From the NCBI GenBank assembly GCA_965204095.1, contig OZ241991.1:1798001-1862000 (forward strand): DNA of 64,000 nucleotides. The letters run 5' to 3'. This DNA comes from JAPPLB01 sp965204095. GTDB lineage: Bacteria > Acidobacteriota > Terriglobia > Bryobacterales > UBA6623. The notes under the pieces are model-generated. The model did no database searches, was not told where the DNA came from, and worked only from the letters and a program-made list of their open reading frames with translations. Of this stretch, positions 25,365 through 34,740 are shown piece by piece. Both the position numbers and the translations under genes were made by a program. The first letter of the stretch is position 1, and each line of letters starts with the position of its first letter.

Positions 25365-26618
25365 CTAGCCTCTGTTCAGGAATCCCGAGGCCGCGAGATA
25401 GAGCATGTAGGTCGAGAAAATGAATGTGACCCCCATGCCGAAGTTCAGCAACAACGAGGGCTTGTGTTCTCCGGCGATGCGGCGCTTGTTGATGAGAATC
25501 CACGTGAAAAGCACAAGCAACGGCATCACGAGCGGGCTCAACGCCTGCGAGGCGATCATGATCTGGACAGGGCTGCCACCGAAAATCGGCACGATCAAGC
25601 CGAAGGACGAAGTGACGACGACGAGGACCCGAAAGGACATCCGGCTCATATCGCGTTTGATACCCAGGAAGTCGGAGATGAGCCACGGTCCCAGCAAGTA
25701 GTTCGGGAACAGGGAGGACAGCCCCGCGGCCAGGATTCCGAAGACGAAGAGAGTTGACGCCGCCGGCAGCGGCTGGATCGTGCGGACCATGTCGATCGCC
25801 CGTTCGATCTCCAGCCCGCTGACATGCAGCGTGCCTGCCGCGCACGCCATGATCGCGACGTTGATGAAGAACAACAGCGTCATCGAAAAGCCGGAGTCGC
25901 GCACCACCTCGCGAAAATCACTTGTCGTCCAGCCCTTCTCTTGCACGAGCACGCTGCGGGTCACCAGAACCACGCCCGCCATCGTCGTCCCGATCATCCC
26001 GGCTATGAGCAGCGCCGGGTTGCCGACCTCCGGAATGCTGGGGATCAACCCCTCGACCACCGTGGCCGGATCGGGTTTCACGAGATAAGCGGTCATGAAG
26101 AAAGCAAAGCCCATCATCGTGACGAACATCGCCAGCACCTTCAAGAAAAAGCCATGCCGGCCCTGCCAGTAGAGTCCCAGCAGCAACAACGTAAAGCCCA
26201 CCGCCCAGATGATTTGCGGCACTCCCTCTGTGCCCGTCACCTGCGCCGTCCATTCACGCATTACGTCACTGACGATCGCCATCACACCGATGATCGACGC
26301 CAGTTGCGTAATCATCAGAGAGCCGATCAGGAAGATCGTGATCGGCCTCCCGAAGTGATTCCGAAACGTGAACAGCGTTGTTTCGCCGGTGAGGATCGTC
26401 AAGCGGCTCAGAGCCACGACCATGATGTGCGTAAACAGGGACGCGAAGACGAGCGTCCATGTCAGCGACATGCCGTAGCTTGCCCCGGCCGACGCCATGG
26501 TGGTGACACTGCCCGTGCCGATGACATACCCGATCATGAAAATGCCGGGTGCGACCGTGGCGGCGAAGCGAATCAGTTTTTTCCAGCTCGAAGGAGGTGT
26601 ACTATCAGATGGACTCAT
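25365..26618 (-). CDS. Nramp-family related transporter
   Basis: A 417-residue membrane protein, from the ATG at 26618, with about 11 hydrophobic segments in the Nramp arrangement (TVAPGIFMIGYVIGTGSVTT in helix 1; GMIGTTMAGVVLVTRSVLVQ in helix 6; YLLGPWLISDFLGI later). Canonical Nramp metal transporters carry DPGN in helix 1 and MPH in helix 6. Here these positions read APGI-type and TTMAG, so the divalent-metal ligands are missing. A non-canonical substrate is likely, as for the divergent Nramp-related branches. It runs divergently from the propeller operon and may share its regulatory region. Confidence 0.8.
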   Translation of the reverse strand: MSPSDSTPPSSWKKLIRFAATVAPGIFMIGYVIGTGSVTTMASAGASYGMSLTWTLVFASLFTHIMVVALSRLTILTGETTLFTFRNHFGRPITIFLIGSLMITQLASIIGVMAIVSDVMREWTAQVTGTEGVPQIIWAVGFTLLLLGLYWQGRHGFFLKVLAMFVTMMGFAFFMTAYLVKPDPATVVEGLIPSIPEVGNPALLIAGMIGTTMAGVVLVTRSVLVQEKGWTTSDFREVVRDSGFSMTLLFFINVAIMACAAGTLHVSGLEIERAIDMVRTIQPLPAASTLFVFGILAAGLSSLFPNYLLGPWLISDFLGIKRDMSRMSFRVLVVVTSSFGLIVPIFGGSPVQIMIASQALSPLVMPLLVLFTWILINKRRIAGEHKPSLLLNFGMGVTFIFSTYMLYLAASGFLNRG

Positions 26619-26682
26619 AAGGATGTGTTCGCGAAACAGGACGCCACGCACAGCAGAGCATCGACCGACAGGAGAAAACGCA

Positions 26683-28218
26683 ATGCATGGTCCACTTCCC
26701 ACCCGCCGCCAATGGCTTCAACTCGCCGCGGTTCTCGCATCAAGCCGCTTTCCGCTGACCGGCGCCGAGGCCGCCCCGGTCGACATCGCCGATCGGCGTG
26801 AGTTGTTCGTGGACGGTTATTTGATCGACCGGCTCAGCGGCGCCCGCCGCACTCTTCACCGGCCGGTCGCCCGTGAACTCTCTCTCGAAAGAACCAAGCC
26901 CTGGGAAGGCAATGCCAGCGGCTACACGACCGTATTTCAGGACGGCGATCTCTACCGCATGTACTATCGCGGGACACACATCGTCTACACACAGGGCAAG
27001 GGAGAGAAAGTGCATCGAGAAGTCGTCTGTTACGCCGAGAGCTCCGACGGCATCCACTGGACCCGCCCCGAGCTCGGCATCGTCGAGTTCGACGGCTCCA
27101 AGAAGAACAACATCATATGGGACGGCATCGGTTCGCACAACTTCACGCCTTTTCTCGACAGCAACCCCGACAGCACCGCCAACGGCAAGTACAAGGCGAT
27201 GGGCCACGGGAAGGCGCTCCAACCCGGCGACGAAAGCCGTTTTGGATACGGGCTCTACATCTTCGAGTCCGCCGACGCCGTCCACTGGAAGCTCACGCGT
27301 GACGACGCCGTCATCACAGAAGGCGCGTTCGACTCGCAGAACCTCGCGTTCTGGGACTCGCTTCGCGGCGAGTACCGCGCCTACGTCCGCGACTTCCGAG
27401 AGGGCCGCGACATCCGCACGTGCACCTCGAAGGACCTCGTCCAGTGGTCCAAACCCGTCTTCCTGACCTACTCACCGGGCCGCATGGGGCAGCTCTACAC
27501 CAACGGAGTCATCCCCTATTACCGCGCGCCGCATATCTTCGTGGGCTTCCCGACGCGCTACGCCGATTACGGTTGGGCCGAATCCACCAAACAACTGCCC
27601 CAACGCGAATACCGCGAGATTGTCGCCAGCTCTTCGCAACGCTCCGGAACGGCCTTCACCGATTCCATGTTCATGAGCAGCCGCGACGGACTGCACTTCG
27701 ACGTGTGGCCCGAGTCCTTCGTCCGTCCCGGCCCGCAACGCCCCGGGAGTTGGTTCTACGGCGACAAGTATCAGAACTGGGGGATGGTCGAGACGAAATC
27801 CCATCTGCCGGGCGCGGCGGACGAACTGTCGTTCTATCTCAGCGAGTACGGCCGCCAGAGAGACGGCAACCGGCTGCGCCGCTACACCCTGCGCGTCGAC
27901 GGCTTCGTGTCGGTCCATGCGCCGCTTTCCGGCGGCGAGTGCCTGACGAAACCGCTGCGCTTCGAAGGCAGCCGTCTCGGGATCAACTTCTCGACATCCG
28001 CGGCCGGAAGCGTCCGGGTCGAGCTGCAGGAAGACTACGGCCATCCCATCCCGGGGTTCACGTTGGATGACTGCGACCTTCAGTACGGCGACGAACTCGA
28101 CCGAACGCTCTCCTGGAAAGGCAACCGAGACGTCGGCAAACTCGCCGGCCGACCCATCCGCCTGCGCTTCGAGATCAAAGACGCCGATCTCTATTCCTTC
28201 CGGTTCACCAATGAATAA
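26683..28218 (+). CDS. Secreted five-bladed-propeller-like protein, paralogue 1
   Basis: A 511-residue protein from the ATG at 26683 with AGGAGA upstream. The N-terminus TRRQWLQLAAVLASSRF resembles a Tat signal. The body has features of glycosidase-family (GH32/43/130-like) beta-propellers: DLYRMYYRGTHIVYTQGKGE, VVCYAESSDGIHWTRPELG, GLYIFESADAVHWKL, EYRAYVRDFREGRDIR, SMFMSSRDGLHFDVWPESF. Proteins of this kind occur in Planctomycetes and Acidobacteria; the substrate is unknown. It is followed directly by a close paralogue. Together they open a probable sugar-use operon. Confidence 0.8.
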   Translation: MHGPLPTRRQWLQLAAVLASSRFPLTGAEAAPVDIADRRELFVDGYLIDRLSGARRTLHRPVARELSLERTKPWEGNASGYTTVFQDGDLYRMYYRGTHIVYTQGKGEKVHREVVCYAESSDGIHWTRPELGIVEFDGSKKNNIIWDGIGSHNFTPFLDSNPDSTANGKYKAMGHGKALQPGDESRFGYGLYIFESADAVHWKLTRDDAVITEGAFDSQNLAFWDSLRGEYRAYVRDFREGRDIRTCTSKDLVQWSKPVFLTYSPGRMGQLYTNGVIPYYRAPHIFVGFPTRYADYGWAESTKQLPQREYREIVASSSQRSGTAFTDSMFMSSRDGLHFDVWPESFVRPGPQRPGSWFYGDKYQNWGMVETKSHLPGAADELSFYLSEYGRQRDGNRLRRYTLRVDGFVSVHAPLSGGECLTKPLRFEGSRLGINFSTSAAGSVRVELQEDYGHPIPGFTLDDCDLQYGDELDRTLSWKGNRDVGKLAGRPIRLRFEIKDADLYSFRFTNE

Positions 28219-28234
28219 CCCTGTACGGTCAGCA

Positions 28235-29767
28235 ATGCATAGCTCACGTCCCACCCGCCGCCAATGGCTCCAACTCGCCGCGGTTCTCGCATCAAGCCGC
28301 TTCCCGCTGAGCGGCGCCGGGGATAACGCGATCGACATCGCCGACCGGCGCGAGCTGTTCGTGGACGACTATCTGATCGACCGGCTTCGCGGGGCCCGCC
28401 GCACCCTTCACCGACCGGCCGCTCGTGAAATCTCTCTCGAAAGAACCAAGCCTTGGGAAGGCAATGCCAGCGGCTACACGACCGTCCTTCAGGACGGCGA
28501 TCTCTACCGCATGTACTATCGCGGGACGCACATCGTCTACACACGGGGCAAGCGCGAGAACGCTCATCGAGAAGTCGTCTGCTACGCCGAGAGTTCCGAC
28601 GGCATCCACTGGACCCGCCCCGACCTGGGCATCGTCGAGTTCGACGGCTCGAAGAAGAACAACATCATTTGGGACGGCGTCGGTTCGCACAACTTCACAC
28701 CTTTTCTCGACAGCAACCCCGGCAGCAGCGCCAACGCCAAATACAAGGCGATGGGCCGCGGCAAGTCGCTCGACCCCAACGACAAAAGAGGCTTCGGACA
28801 CGGCCTCTACATCTTCGAGTCCGCCGACGCCATCCACTGGAAGCTCACGCGCAGAGAACCCGTCATCACGAAAGGCGCGTTCGACTCACAGAACCTCGCG
28901 TTCTGGGACTCGCTTCGCGGCGAGTACCGCGCCTATGCCCGCGACTTCCGAGAGGGCCGCGACATCCGCACGTGCACCTCGAAGGACTTCGTCCAGTGGT
29001 CCCAACCCGTCTTTCTGACCTACTCACCGGGACGCATGGGGCAGCTCTACACCAACGGAGTCATCCCCTATTACCGCGCGCCGCACATCTTCGTGGGCTT
29101 CCCGACGCGCTTTGTCGACTACGGTTGGGCCGAATCCACCAAACAACTGCCCCAACGCGAATACCGCGAGATTGTCGCCAGCTCCTTGCAACTCGCCGGA
29201 ACGGCATTCACCGATTCCATGTTCATGAGCAGCCGCGACGGACTGCACTTCGACGTGTGGCCCGAGTCCTTCGTCCGTCCCGGCCCGCAACGCCCCGCAA
29301 GCTGGTTCAAAGGCGACAAGTATCAGAACTGGGGAATCGTCGAGACGAAATCCGATCTGCCGGGAGCGGCGAATGAACTGTCGTTCTATCTCAGCGAGGC
29401 CGCCCGCCAGAAAGACGGCAATCGGCTGCGCCGCTACACCCTGCGCGTCGACGGCTTCGTCTCGGTCCATGCGCCGCTTTCCGGCGGCGAGTGCCTGACG
29501 AAACCGCTGCTCTTCGAAGGCAGCCGTCTCGGGATCAACTTCTCGACATCCGCGGCCGGAAGCGTCCGGGTCGAGCTGCAGGAAGACTACGGGCACCCCA
29601 TCCCGGGGTTCACGTTGGACGACTGCGACCTCCAGTACGGCGACGAACTCGACCGAACCATCACCTGGAAAGGCAACCGCGACGTCGGCAATCTCGCCGG
29701 CCGACCCATCCGCCTGCGCTTCGAGATCAAAGACGCCGATCTCTATTCCTTCCGGTTCAGCGAGTAA
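28235..29767 (+). CDS. Secreted five-bladed-propeller-like protein, paralogue 2
   Basis: A 510-residue tandem duplicate of the preceding gene. Most of the chain is identical, with scattered changes such as LSGAGDNAIDIADRRELFVD and KRGFGHGLYIFESADAIHWK. The start is placed at 28235 because the sequence there (ATGCATAGC) aligns with the first gene's ATG. An in-frame ATG at 28211 overlaps the first gene's stop and could give an eight-residue extension by coupled translation. Same predicted role and export as paralogue 1. Confidence 0.8.
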   Translation: MHSSRPTRRQWLQLAAVLASSRFPLSGAGDNAIDIADRRELFVDDYLIDRLRGARRTLHRPAAREISLERTKPWEGNASGYTTVLQDGDLYRMYYRGTHIVYTRGKRENAHREVVCYAESSDGIHWTRPDLGIVEFDGSKKNNIIWDGVGSHNFTPFLDSNPGSSANAKYKAMGRGKSLDPNDKRGFGHGLYIFESADAIHWKLTRREPVITKGAFDSQNLAFWDSLRGEYRAYARDFREGRDIRTCTSKDFVQWSQPVFLTYSPGRMGQLYTNGVIPYYRAPHIFVGFPTRFVDYGWAESTKQLPQREYREIVASSLQLAGTAFTDSMFMSSRDGLHFDVWPESFVRPGPQRPASWFKGDKYQNWGIVETKSDLPGAANELSFYLSEAARQKDGNRLRRYTLRVDGFVSVHAPLSGGECLTKPLLFEGSRLGINFSTSAAGSVRVELQEDYGHPIPGFTLDDCDLQYGDELDRTITWKGNRDVGNLAGRPIRLRFEIKDADLYSFRFSE

Positions 29768-29855
29768 GATCCCCGTAGCGACAGGGCAGCAATGGGCCTG
29801 GTTCAAACCGCACACACAACTCTGCCGAGGCTAGCGCCAATAAGTCACGTCATTC

Positions 29856-30929
29856 ATGGCGCATTACACTAAAGTCCACCTGGGTTCCGCCGCATTGCCC
29901 GACCACGCATCGAATCGAAGAGAGTTCCTCGCCGCGACCACCTCGCTGCTGGGTTGCGGAGGGATTCGCGAAGCCAACGACGAGGCGCCCGAGTTCCTGT
30001 CGGCCCACAAGACGGCGTACAGGAGCATGCCGCGCCAAGCCTGCCTGGAATGGTTCCAAAAAGGGCATGCCGGTCTGTCATTCCAGTACGGGGTCTACCG
30101 CCAACTGGGTCCTGACCCCTGGGTGCGCTTCCGGAAGGCGGTTTCAGCGGCTGCATACGATCGGCTCAAACAGAACTTCACGGCCGAGTCGTTCTCCGCC
30201 GAGTCATTAGTGCGGTTCGCACAAACGGCGGGTGCTTCCTACATCCGCTTCCCTGCCCGGTTGTGGGACGGCTTCAGCCTGTTCCGCACCAACGAGACAT
30301 CATTCACGAGCTTGAGCGCGCCCGCCGGCCGCGATCTCGTGGGAGAGATGACCGATGCCTGCCGCGATGCCTCGATGGGCCTGATACTCGAGTACGCCTA
30401 CGGACTCGATTGGCGTCACCCGTATTTTTTTTCGCCGGACTCGGTGCAACCGGATTGGCCGTATGCAGCGGTGGCGCACGGGGACGCTTCAGAGCGGCGC
30501 TTCCAGAAGGACGAGGATTTTATCGAATATGTCAAATACGCCCACGTTCAGCTCAAGGAGATCCTCTACCGCTACGTGCCGCTCGCAGGTATCGCCTTGA
30601 CGCCGGTGATGGGCTATTTCGCACGGCCGGAACTTTTTCCGCTCACCACAACGTACGAGATCATCCGCGAAGCCCAGCCGCAGGTTCTGCTCTCGTTCGA
30701 ACAGGGAGCGAACGGGGAGGAAGACTTCGTGTCGTTGCGGCCGTACCCCATTCCGGAACGACCCGGCGGCGAGATTGCGGAGCGCATCCGGTCAAAGAAC
30801 AAAGAAAAACCGCGAGAAGTCCTTGCGTCCTGGGAGAGGGCTCAGAAAGACGAACCCGGGCCGGGTTTGAATAGCGTTCGAGAGATTCAACTCAAACTGA
30901 ACGGCGCCTTGCCCGAACTGGCGACCTGA
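29856..30929 (+). CDS. GH29 alpha-L-fucosidase-like protein, probably inactive
   Basis: A 357-residue protein with a Tat-like start (SNRREFLAATTSLLGCGG). The fold order follows GH29: HAGLSFQYGVYR where active enzymes have a FIHWG-type strand; SYIRFPARLWDGFSLF where they have a TKHHDGF strand; and LYRYVPLAGIALTPVMGYF where the WFDG nucleophile strand is expected. All three active-site elements are replaced, so fucosidase activity is unlikely and a binding or scaffold role is more plausible. It lies between the propeller genes and a sugar-phosphate isomerase. Confidence 0.65.
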   Translation: MAHYTKVHLGSAALPDHASNRREFLAATTSLLGCGGIREANDEAPEFLSAHKTAYRSMPRQACLEWFQKGHAGLSFQYGVYRQLGPDPWVRFRKAVSAAAYDRLKQNFTAESFSAESLVRFAQTAGASYIRFPARLWDGFSLFRTNETSFTSLSAPAGRDLVGEMTDACRDASMGLILEYAYGLDWRHPYFFSPDSVQPDWPYAAVAHGDASERRFQKDEDFIEYVKYAHVQLKEILYRYVPLAGIALTPVMGYFARPELFPLTTTYEIIREAQPQVLLSFEQGANGEEDFVSLRPYPIPERPGGEIAERIRSKNKEKPREVLASWERAQKDEPGPGLNSVREIQLKLNGALPELAT

Positions 30930-31011
30930 ACACCCGATTCCGGCGGCTGGTTGCTCCAAGCTCCGTCATGCGGTACAACGGATAAACCCGCACAGGGGTG
31001 CGGAGGCAAAC

Positions 31012-31854
31012 ATGATCAAGGTCAGCGACTATTCCCTCAACTACTCGCGGCAAATCTCCGACGGAAAGCTCACGATCTTCGAGTTCCTCAAGCAGTGCCG
31101 CAAGTACGATCTCGAAGCGGCGAGCATGCACATCCGCAACCTGCCGTCGGTTGCGACGAAGTATCTCAAGGACGTTCGCCGGGCTTATCTCGACAACGGC
31201 TTGTCGATGTCGATGTTCACCGTCTCGACGAACTTCGGCAATCCGCGCGATGGCGAGAAGGCGGAACTCGAAAAGGCTTACCAGGCCATTGACGTCGGCA
31301 TGTTCCTGGGAGCGCCGATCCTGCGGGTGTTCGCAGGCTCGCCCAAGAACGAAGCGGACCGCGAAGACGCCTTCCAGCGCGCTGTCGAGGGCCTGCGCAA
31401 GACCTGCGAGGAGGCGGCGGAACAGGGAATGACCGTGGGTCTTCAAAACCACAACCACGGCGCGCTGGCGCGAACCGGCGAAGAGATGCTGCGATTCATT
31501 CGCGAGGTGAACCACCCGAACTTCACGGTGCTGCTTGACACGGGGCAGTTCGCCGGTTCCGGCGGAGCCAGCGGTGAAGTCCCGCCTGAACTGAAGGGCG
31601 CCGATTTCATGGAAAGCATCCGTATGACCGCTCCTCTCGCCCGGCACGTGCGCGTGAAGTTCTACAATCCGAGGGCCGACGGCTCGGAGCCCTACATCGA
31701 CTACCCGAAGGTCTTCGATATTCTGCGGGGTGTCCACTACGGCGGCATCATCGACATCGTCTATGAGCCCAACCGCCACGGCGGCGACCCGATCGACAAG
31801 GCGATGCCCCGTATCGTCAAGTATCTGAAGAGCCTCGTACAGTGCGCAGCCTAG
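31012..31854 (+). CDS. Sugar phosphate isomerase/epimerase (xylose isomerase-like TIM barrel)
   Basis: A 280-residue AP-endonuclease-2/xylose-isomerase-like barrel, cytoplasmic (no signal). Typical strands are IRNLPSVATKYL, APILRVFAGSPK, GMTVGLQNHNHGALA (metal-binding His) and FTVLLDTGQFAG (metal-binding Asp), and it ends DIVYEPNRHGGDPIDKAM. It probably isomerises or epimerises a sugar or cyclitol. It overlaps a tiny membrane-protein gene by 13 bases and sits upstream of an SSS symporter. Confidence 0.88.
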   Translation: MIKVSDYSLNYSRQISDGKLTIFEFLKQCRKYDLEAASMHIRNLPSVATKYLKDVRRAYLDNGLSMSMFTVSTNFGNPRDGEKAELEKAYQAIDVGMFLGAPILRVFAGSPKNEADREDAFQRAVEGLRKTCEEAAEQGMTVGLQNHNHGALARTGEEMLRFIREVNHPNFTVLLDTGQFAGSGGASGEVPPELKGADFMESIRMTAPLARHVRVKFYNPRADGSEPYIDYPKVFDILRGVHYGGIIDIVYEPNRHGGDPIDKAMPRIVKYLKSLVQCAA

Positions 31855-31988
31855 CAGCTCGCGGCTCGGAAGAGAAACCGCCACCATTCGGATCGTGGGG
31901 CAGGGTCTACGCGGCCGTGCTGGCGCACCTGGCTTTCTGGATTCTGCTTTTCCATCTCTTCACCGTCCGCTTTGACCCGCCTACATGA
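31842..31988 (+). CDS. Small single-helix membrane protein between isomerase and symporter
   Basis: A 48-residue GTG-started ORF in a different frame from both neighbours. It reads VRSLAARGSEEKPPPFGSWG, then a transmembrane helix AAVLAHLAFWILLFHLF and the tail TVRFDPPT. It overlaps the isomerase gene (stop at 31854) and its TGA at 31986-31988 overlaps the symporter ATG, so all three are translationally coupled. By analogy, small accessory subunits such as MetS of NSS transporters and DUF4212 partners of SSS transporters are one- or two-helix proteins encoded immediately upstream. The family itself is not one I recognise. Confidence 0.65.
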   Translation: MRSLAARGSEEKPPPFGSWGRVYAAVLAHLAFWILLFHLFTVRFDPPT

Positions 31989-33658
31989 GAGGCATCGACT
32001 GGGCTGTTCTGATCGCCTCGCTCGTAGCCATCATCGGCTACGGCCTGTACCGCGCCCGAGGGAGCAAGACCGTCGCATCGTACCTGCTGGCCGGACGGAC
32101 GATGCGCTGGTGGGTGATCGGCCTGTCGATCATGGCCACCCAGGCCAGTGCAATCACTTTCATCGGAACAACCGGCCAAGGCTATGTGGACGGGCTGCGC
32201 TTCGTGCAGTTCTACTTCGGCCTGCCGATCGCCATGGTCATCATCTCGGCGATTGCGGTCCCGTTGTTTTTCCGCTCCGGTGTCTACACCGCGTATGAGT
32301 ACCTCGAGAACAGGTTCGATGCAAAGACCCGCACGTTGGCGAGTCTGATTTTTCTCATCCAACGCGGGCTGGGTGTCGGTTTGGCGCTCTACGCTCCGGC
32401 GGTGGTGCTCTCGGTGATCATGGGCTGGCCCGAACCGCTGACGATCACCACGATGGGCGGCCTGGTCGTGGCTTATACCGTCATCGGCGGCATCAAAGCG
32501 GTGATGTGGACCGATGCCCAACAGATGATGGTGATGTTTGCGGGCATCCTGGCTGCTTTTCTTGCGGCCGTATGGGGCCTGCCGTCCGATGTCTCTTTTC
32601 TCGACGCGATTCATCTGGCCGGCATCTCCGGGAAGATGCGGGCGGTTGACCTGAGCTTCGATTGGCAGAACCGCTACAACCTGTGGTCCGGGTTGATCGG
32701 AGGGTCTTTCCTGGCGCTGTCCTACTTCGGGACGGATCAGTCACAGGTGCAGCGCTACCTGACCGGCAAGTCGATCCGGCACATGCGCATCAGCCTGCTC
32801 TTCAACGCCGTGGTCAAGGTGCCGCTGCAGTTCATGATCCTGCTGACCGGGGCGCTGGTGTTCGCCTTCTTCGTGTTCTTCGAGCCGCCGATGCTGTTCA
32901 ACACGGTCGAGCGCACACGGATGGAGGGGCGTCTCGACGCCACGTACGAAGCCGTGCAGGCCCGATATCATGCCGCCTGGTCCACGCGGAGCGAGGCTGC
33001 GCAGAAACTGTCCCATGAACGAGACGCCGGGTCGGAAAACGCCTTCGTCGCCGCGAACGCCGAAGTGGGCGCCATTCGTCAGGAAGCCATCGCCCTCGTC
33101 GAACAATCGAATCACGGAGCGACCTACAACGATACGAACTACATCTTTCTGAACTTCGTCATCAGCCACCTGCCGGCGGGATTGGTCGGACTGATCATGG
33201 CGGCGGTCTTCGCGGCGGCGATGTCATCGATTTCAGCGGAACTCAATTCGCTGGCCACGGTCACGGTGATCGACCACTATCGCCGCTACCTGGCCCGGGG
33301 CCGCAGCGATATGCACTATGCACGAGCGGCCCGGATCTCGACGGCGTTCTGGGGCGTTTACGCTACCGTATTCGCAAGCTTCGGAGGACAGCTCGGCTCG
33401 CTGATCGAGGCGGTGAACATGGTGGGCTCCCTGTTCTACGGATCGATGCTGGGGGCGTTCGTCCTGGCCTTCAGCCGCTGGCGCGTGAGCGGCAACGGCG
33501 CATTCGCGGGCATGCTTGCCGGACTGGGCGCGGTCGCGCTGACGGCGAGGCTTACGGATGTGTCGTATCTCTGGTACAACCTGGTGGGTTGCTTGATGAC
33601 GGTAGCGGTGGGGTTGATCATCGGCCGCGGAGGCGCAAAGGCAGCCCCGGCGGCTTAA
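31985..33658 (+). CDS. Sodium:solute symporter (SSS family)
   Basis: A 557-residue membrane protein with about 13 helices. The N-terminal half has the SSS signature region (YLLAGRTMRWWVIGLSIMAT, ASAITFIGTTGQGY). GSFLALSYFGTDQSQVQRYL and GLIMAAVFAAAMSSISAELN correspond to the helices that form the substrate and Na+ sites. A soluble insert of about 80 residues (from FNTVERTRMEGRLDATYEAV) interrupts the middle, as in other sugar-type SSS carriers. It is coupled by ATGA to the preceding small ORF and probably imports the sugar handled by this operon. Confidence 0.92.
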   Translation: MRGIDWAVLIASLVAIIGYGLYRARGSKTVASYLLAGRTMRWWVIGLSIMATQASAITFIGTTGQGYVDGLRFVQFYFGLPIAMVIISAIAVPLFFRSGVYTAYEYLENRFDAKTRTLASLIFLIQRGLGVGLALYAPAVVLSVIMGWPEPLTITTMGGLVVAYTVIGGIKAVMWTDAQQMMVMFAGILAAFLAAVWGLPSDVSFLDAIHLAGISGKMRAVDLSFDWQNRYNLWSGLIGGSFLALSYFGTDQSQVQRYLTGKSIRHMRISLLFNAVVKVPLQFMILLTGALVFAFFVFFEPPMLFNTVERTRMEGRLDATYEAVQARYHAAWSTRSEAAQKLSHERDAGSENAFVAANAEVGAIRQEAIALVEQSNHGATYNDTNYIFLNFVISHLPAGLVGLIMAAVFAAAMSSISAELNSLATVTVIDHYRRYLARGRSDMHYARAARISTAFWGVYATVFASFGGQLGSLIEAVNMVGSLFYGSMLGAFVLAFSRWRVSGNGAFAGMLAGLGAVALTARLTDVSYLWYNLVGCLMTVAVGLIIGRGGAKAAPAA

Positions 33659-33738
33659 CCGCCGTCCCTTCCTCAATGGGACTTGCACCAGGGGCTGGTA
33701 GACTATCCACAGAACTCGTTCGGGATGAGGAGGCCGGA

Positions 33739-34731
33739 ATGGCCGCAAAGGACAAGCAATTCACCCGCAGGGAACTGGGCCGCAAAGCCGTGCTGGCGGG
33801 CGGAGCGATCGTCGCGGCGCCGCTGGCGTCATCCGGAGCCGCGGGCGCGCTCGAACGCCGTCCGCTCGGCATGACCGGCATCGAAGTCGGCATTCTCGGG
33901 ATCGGCATGTCACCTCTGGGGCAGCCCGGCGCGACGCAGGAGGAAATGAACCGGGTGATCGCGATGGCGGCCGATGAAGGAGTGAACTATCTCGACGCGG
34001 CACCGATCTACGGAATGGCGGAACGCCGGCTCGGCCCGGCGCTCAAAGGCAAGCGCGACAAGTTCGTCCTCGTGTCGAAGGTGGAGGCCACTTCCAACCA
34101 GGACGCCACCTGGCAGATCCAAGAAAGCCTTCACAAGATGCAGACGGACTATCTGGACGTCGTCCATCTGCACAACGTCGGCCGCACCGACCGCTTCCCC
34201 GACCTCGATGTCTTGATGGGAGAGGACGGGGCGCTACAAGCACTGCGCGACGCGAAGAAAAAGGGGCTGATCCGGCACATCGGACTGACTTGTCACCTGC
34301 GGCCGGCGCGCGCGCTTCCGATCATCGAGAGCGGCGAGATCGAGCTCGTGATGTGCGCCGCGAATTTCGTCGATCTGCACACCTACAACTTCGAAGGCAC
34401 GGTCTTCGCCGAGGCGGCCAAACGAAAAATGGGCGTGGTCGCGATGAAGATTCTCGGCGGCACGGAGGGCGACGGCGCAAAGCTATCCGCTGATGAGCAT
34501 TACACCAACGCAGTGCGTTACGCCCTGGGCATCCCCGGCCTGTCGGTCGCCATCATGGGGTTGAAGAATACGGCGGAGTTGCAGAAGGCTCTGAAGACGG
34601 TACGGGTCTACAAGGCCTTCTCGGCAGACGAGTTGACCCGGCTCAACACGAAGGGCAAGGTGCTCGCCCAAAGCAAGGACTGGGGCGAACTGCGCGGGCC
34701 CGTCGCATGGGACGGCGACAAGACTGCGTAG
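33739..34731 (+). CDS. Aldo/keto reductase, Tat-type secreted
   Basis: A 330-residue protein from the ATG at 33739 (GAGGAGG upstream). The Tat-like signal FTRRELGRKAVLAGG precedes the aldo/keto reductase barrel. The catalytic tetrad can be seen: Asp in NYLDAAPIYG, Tyr in the same motif, Lys in FVLVSKVE and His in VVHLHNVG. It reduces or oxidises sugar-type carbonyls using NAD(P)H; for a Tat substrate the cofactor must be bound before export. It is the last gene of the operon that starts at 26683. Confidence 0.88.
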   Translation: MAAKDKQFTRRELGRKAVLAGGAIVAAPLASSGAAGALERRPLGMTGIEVGILGIGMSPLGQPGATQEEMNRVIAMAADEGVNYLDAAPIYGMAERRLGPALKGKRDKFVLVSKVEATSNQDATWQIQESLHKMQTDYLDVVHLHNVGRTDRFPDLDVLMGEDGALQALRDAKKKGLIRHIGLTCHLRPARALPIIESGEIELVMCAANFVDLHTYNFEGTVFAEAAKRKMGVVAMKILGGTEGDGAKLSADEHYTNAVRYALGIPGLSVAIMGLKNTAELQKALKTVRVYKAFSADELTRLNTKGKVLAQSKDWGELRGPVAWDGDKTA

Positions 34732-34740
34732 CTGCGTAGT

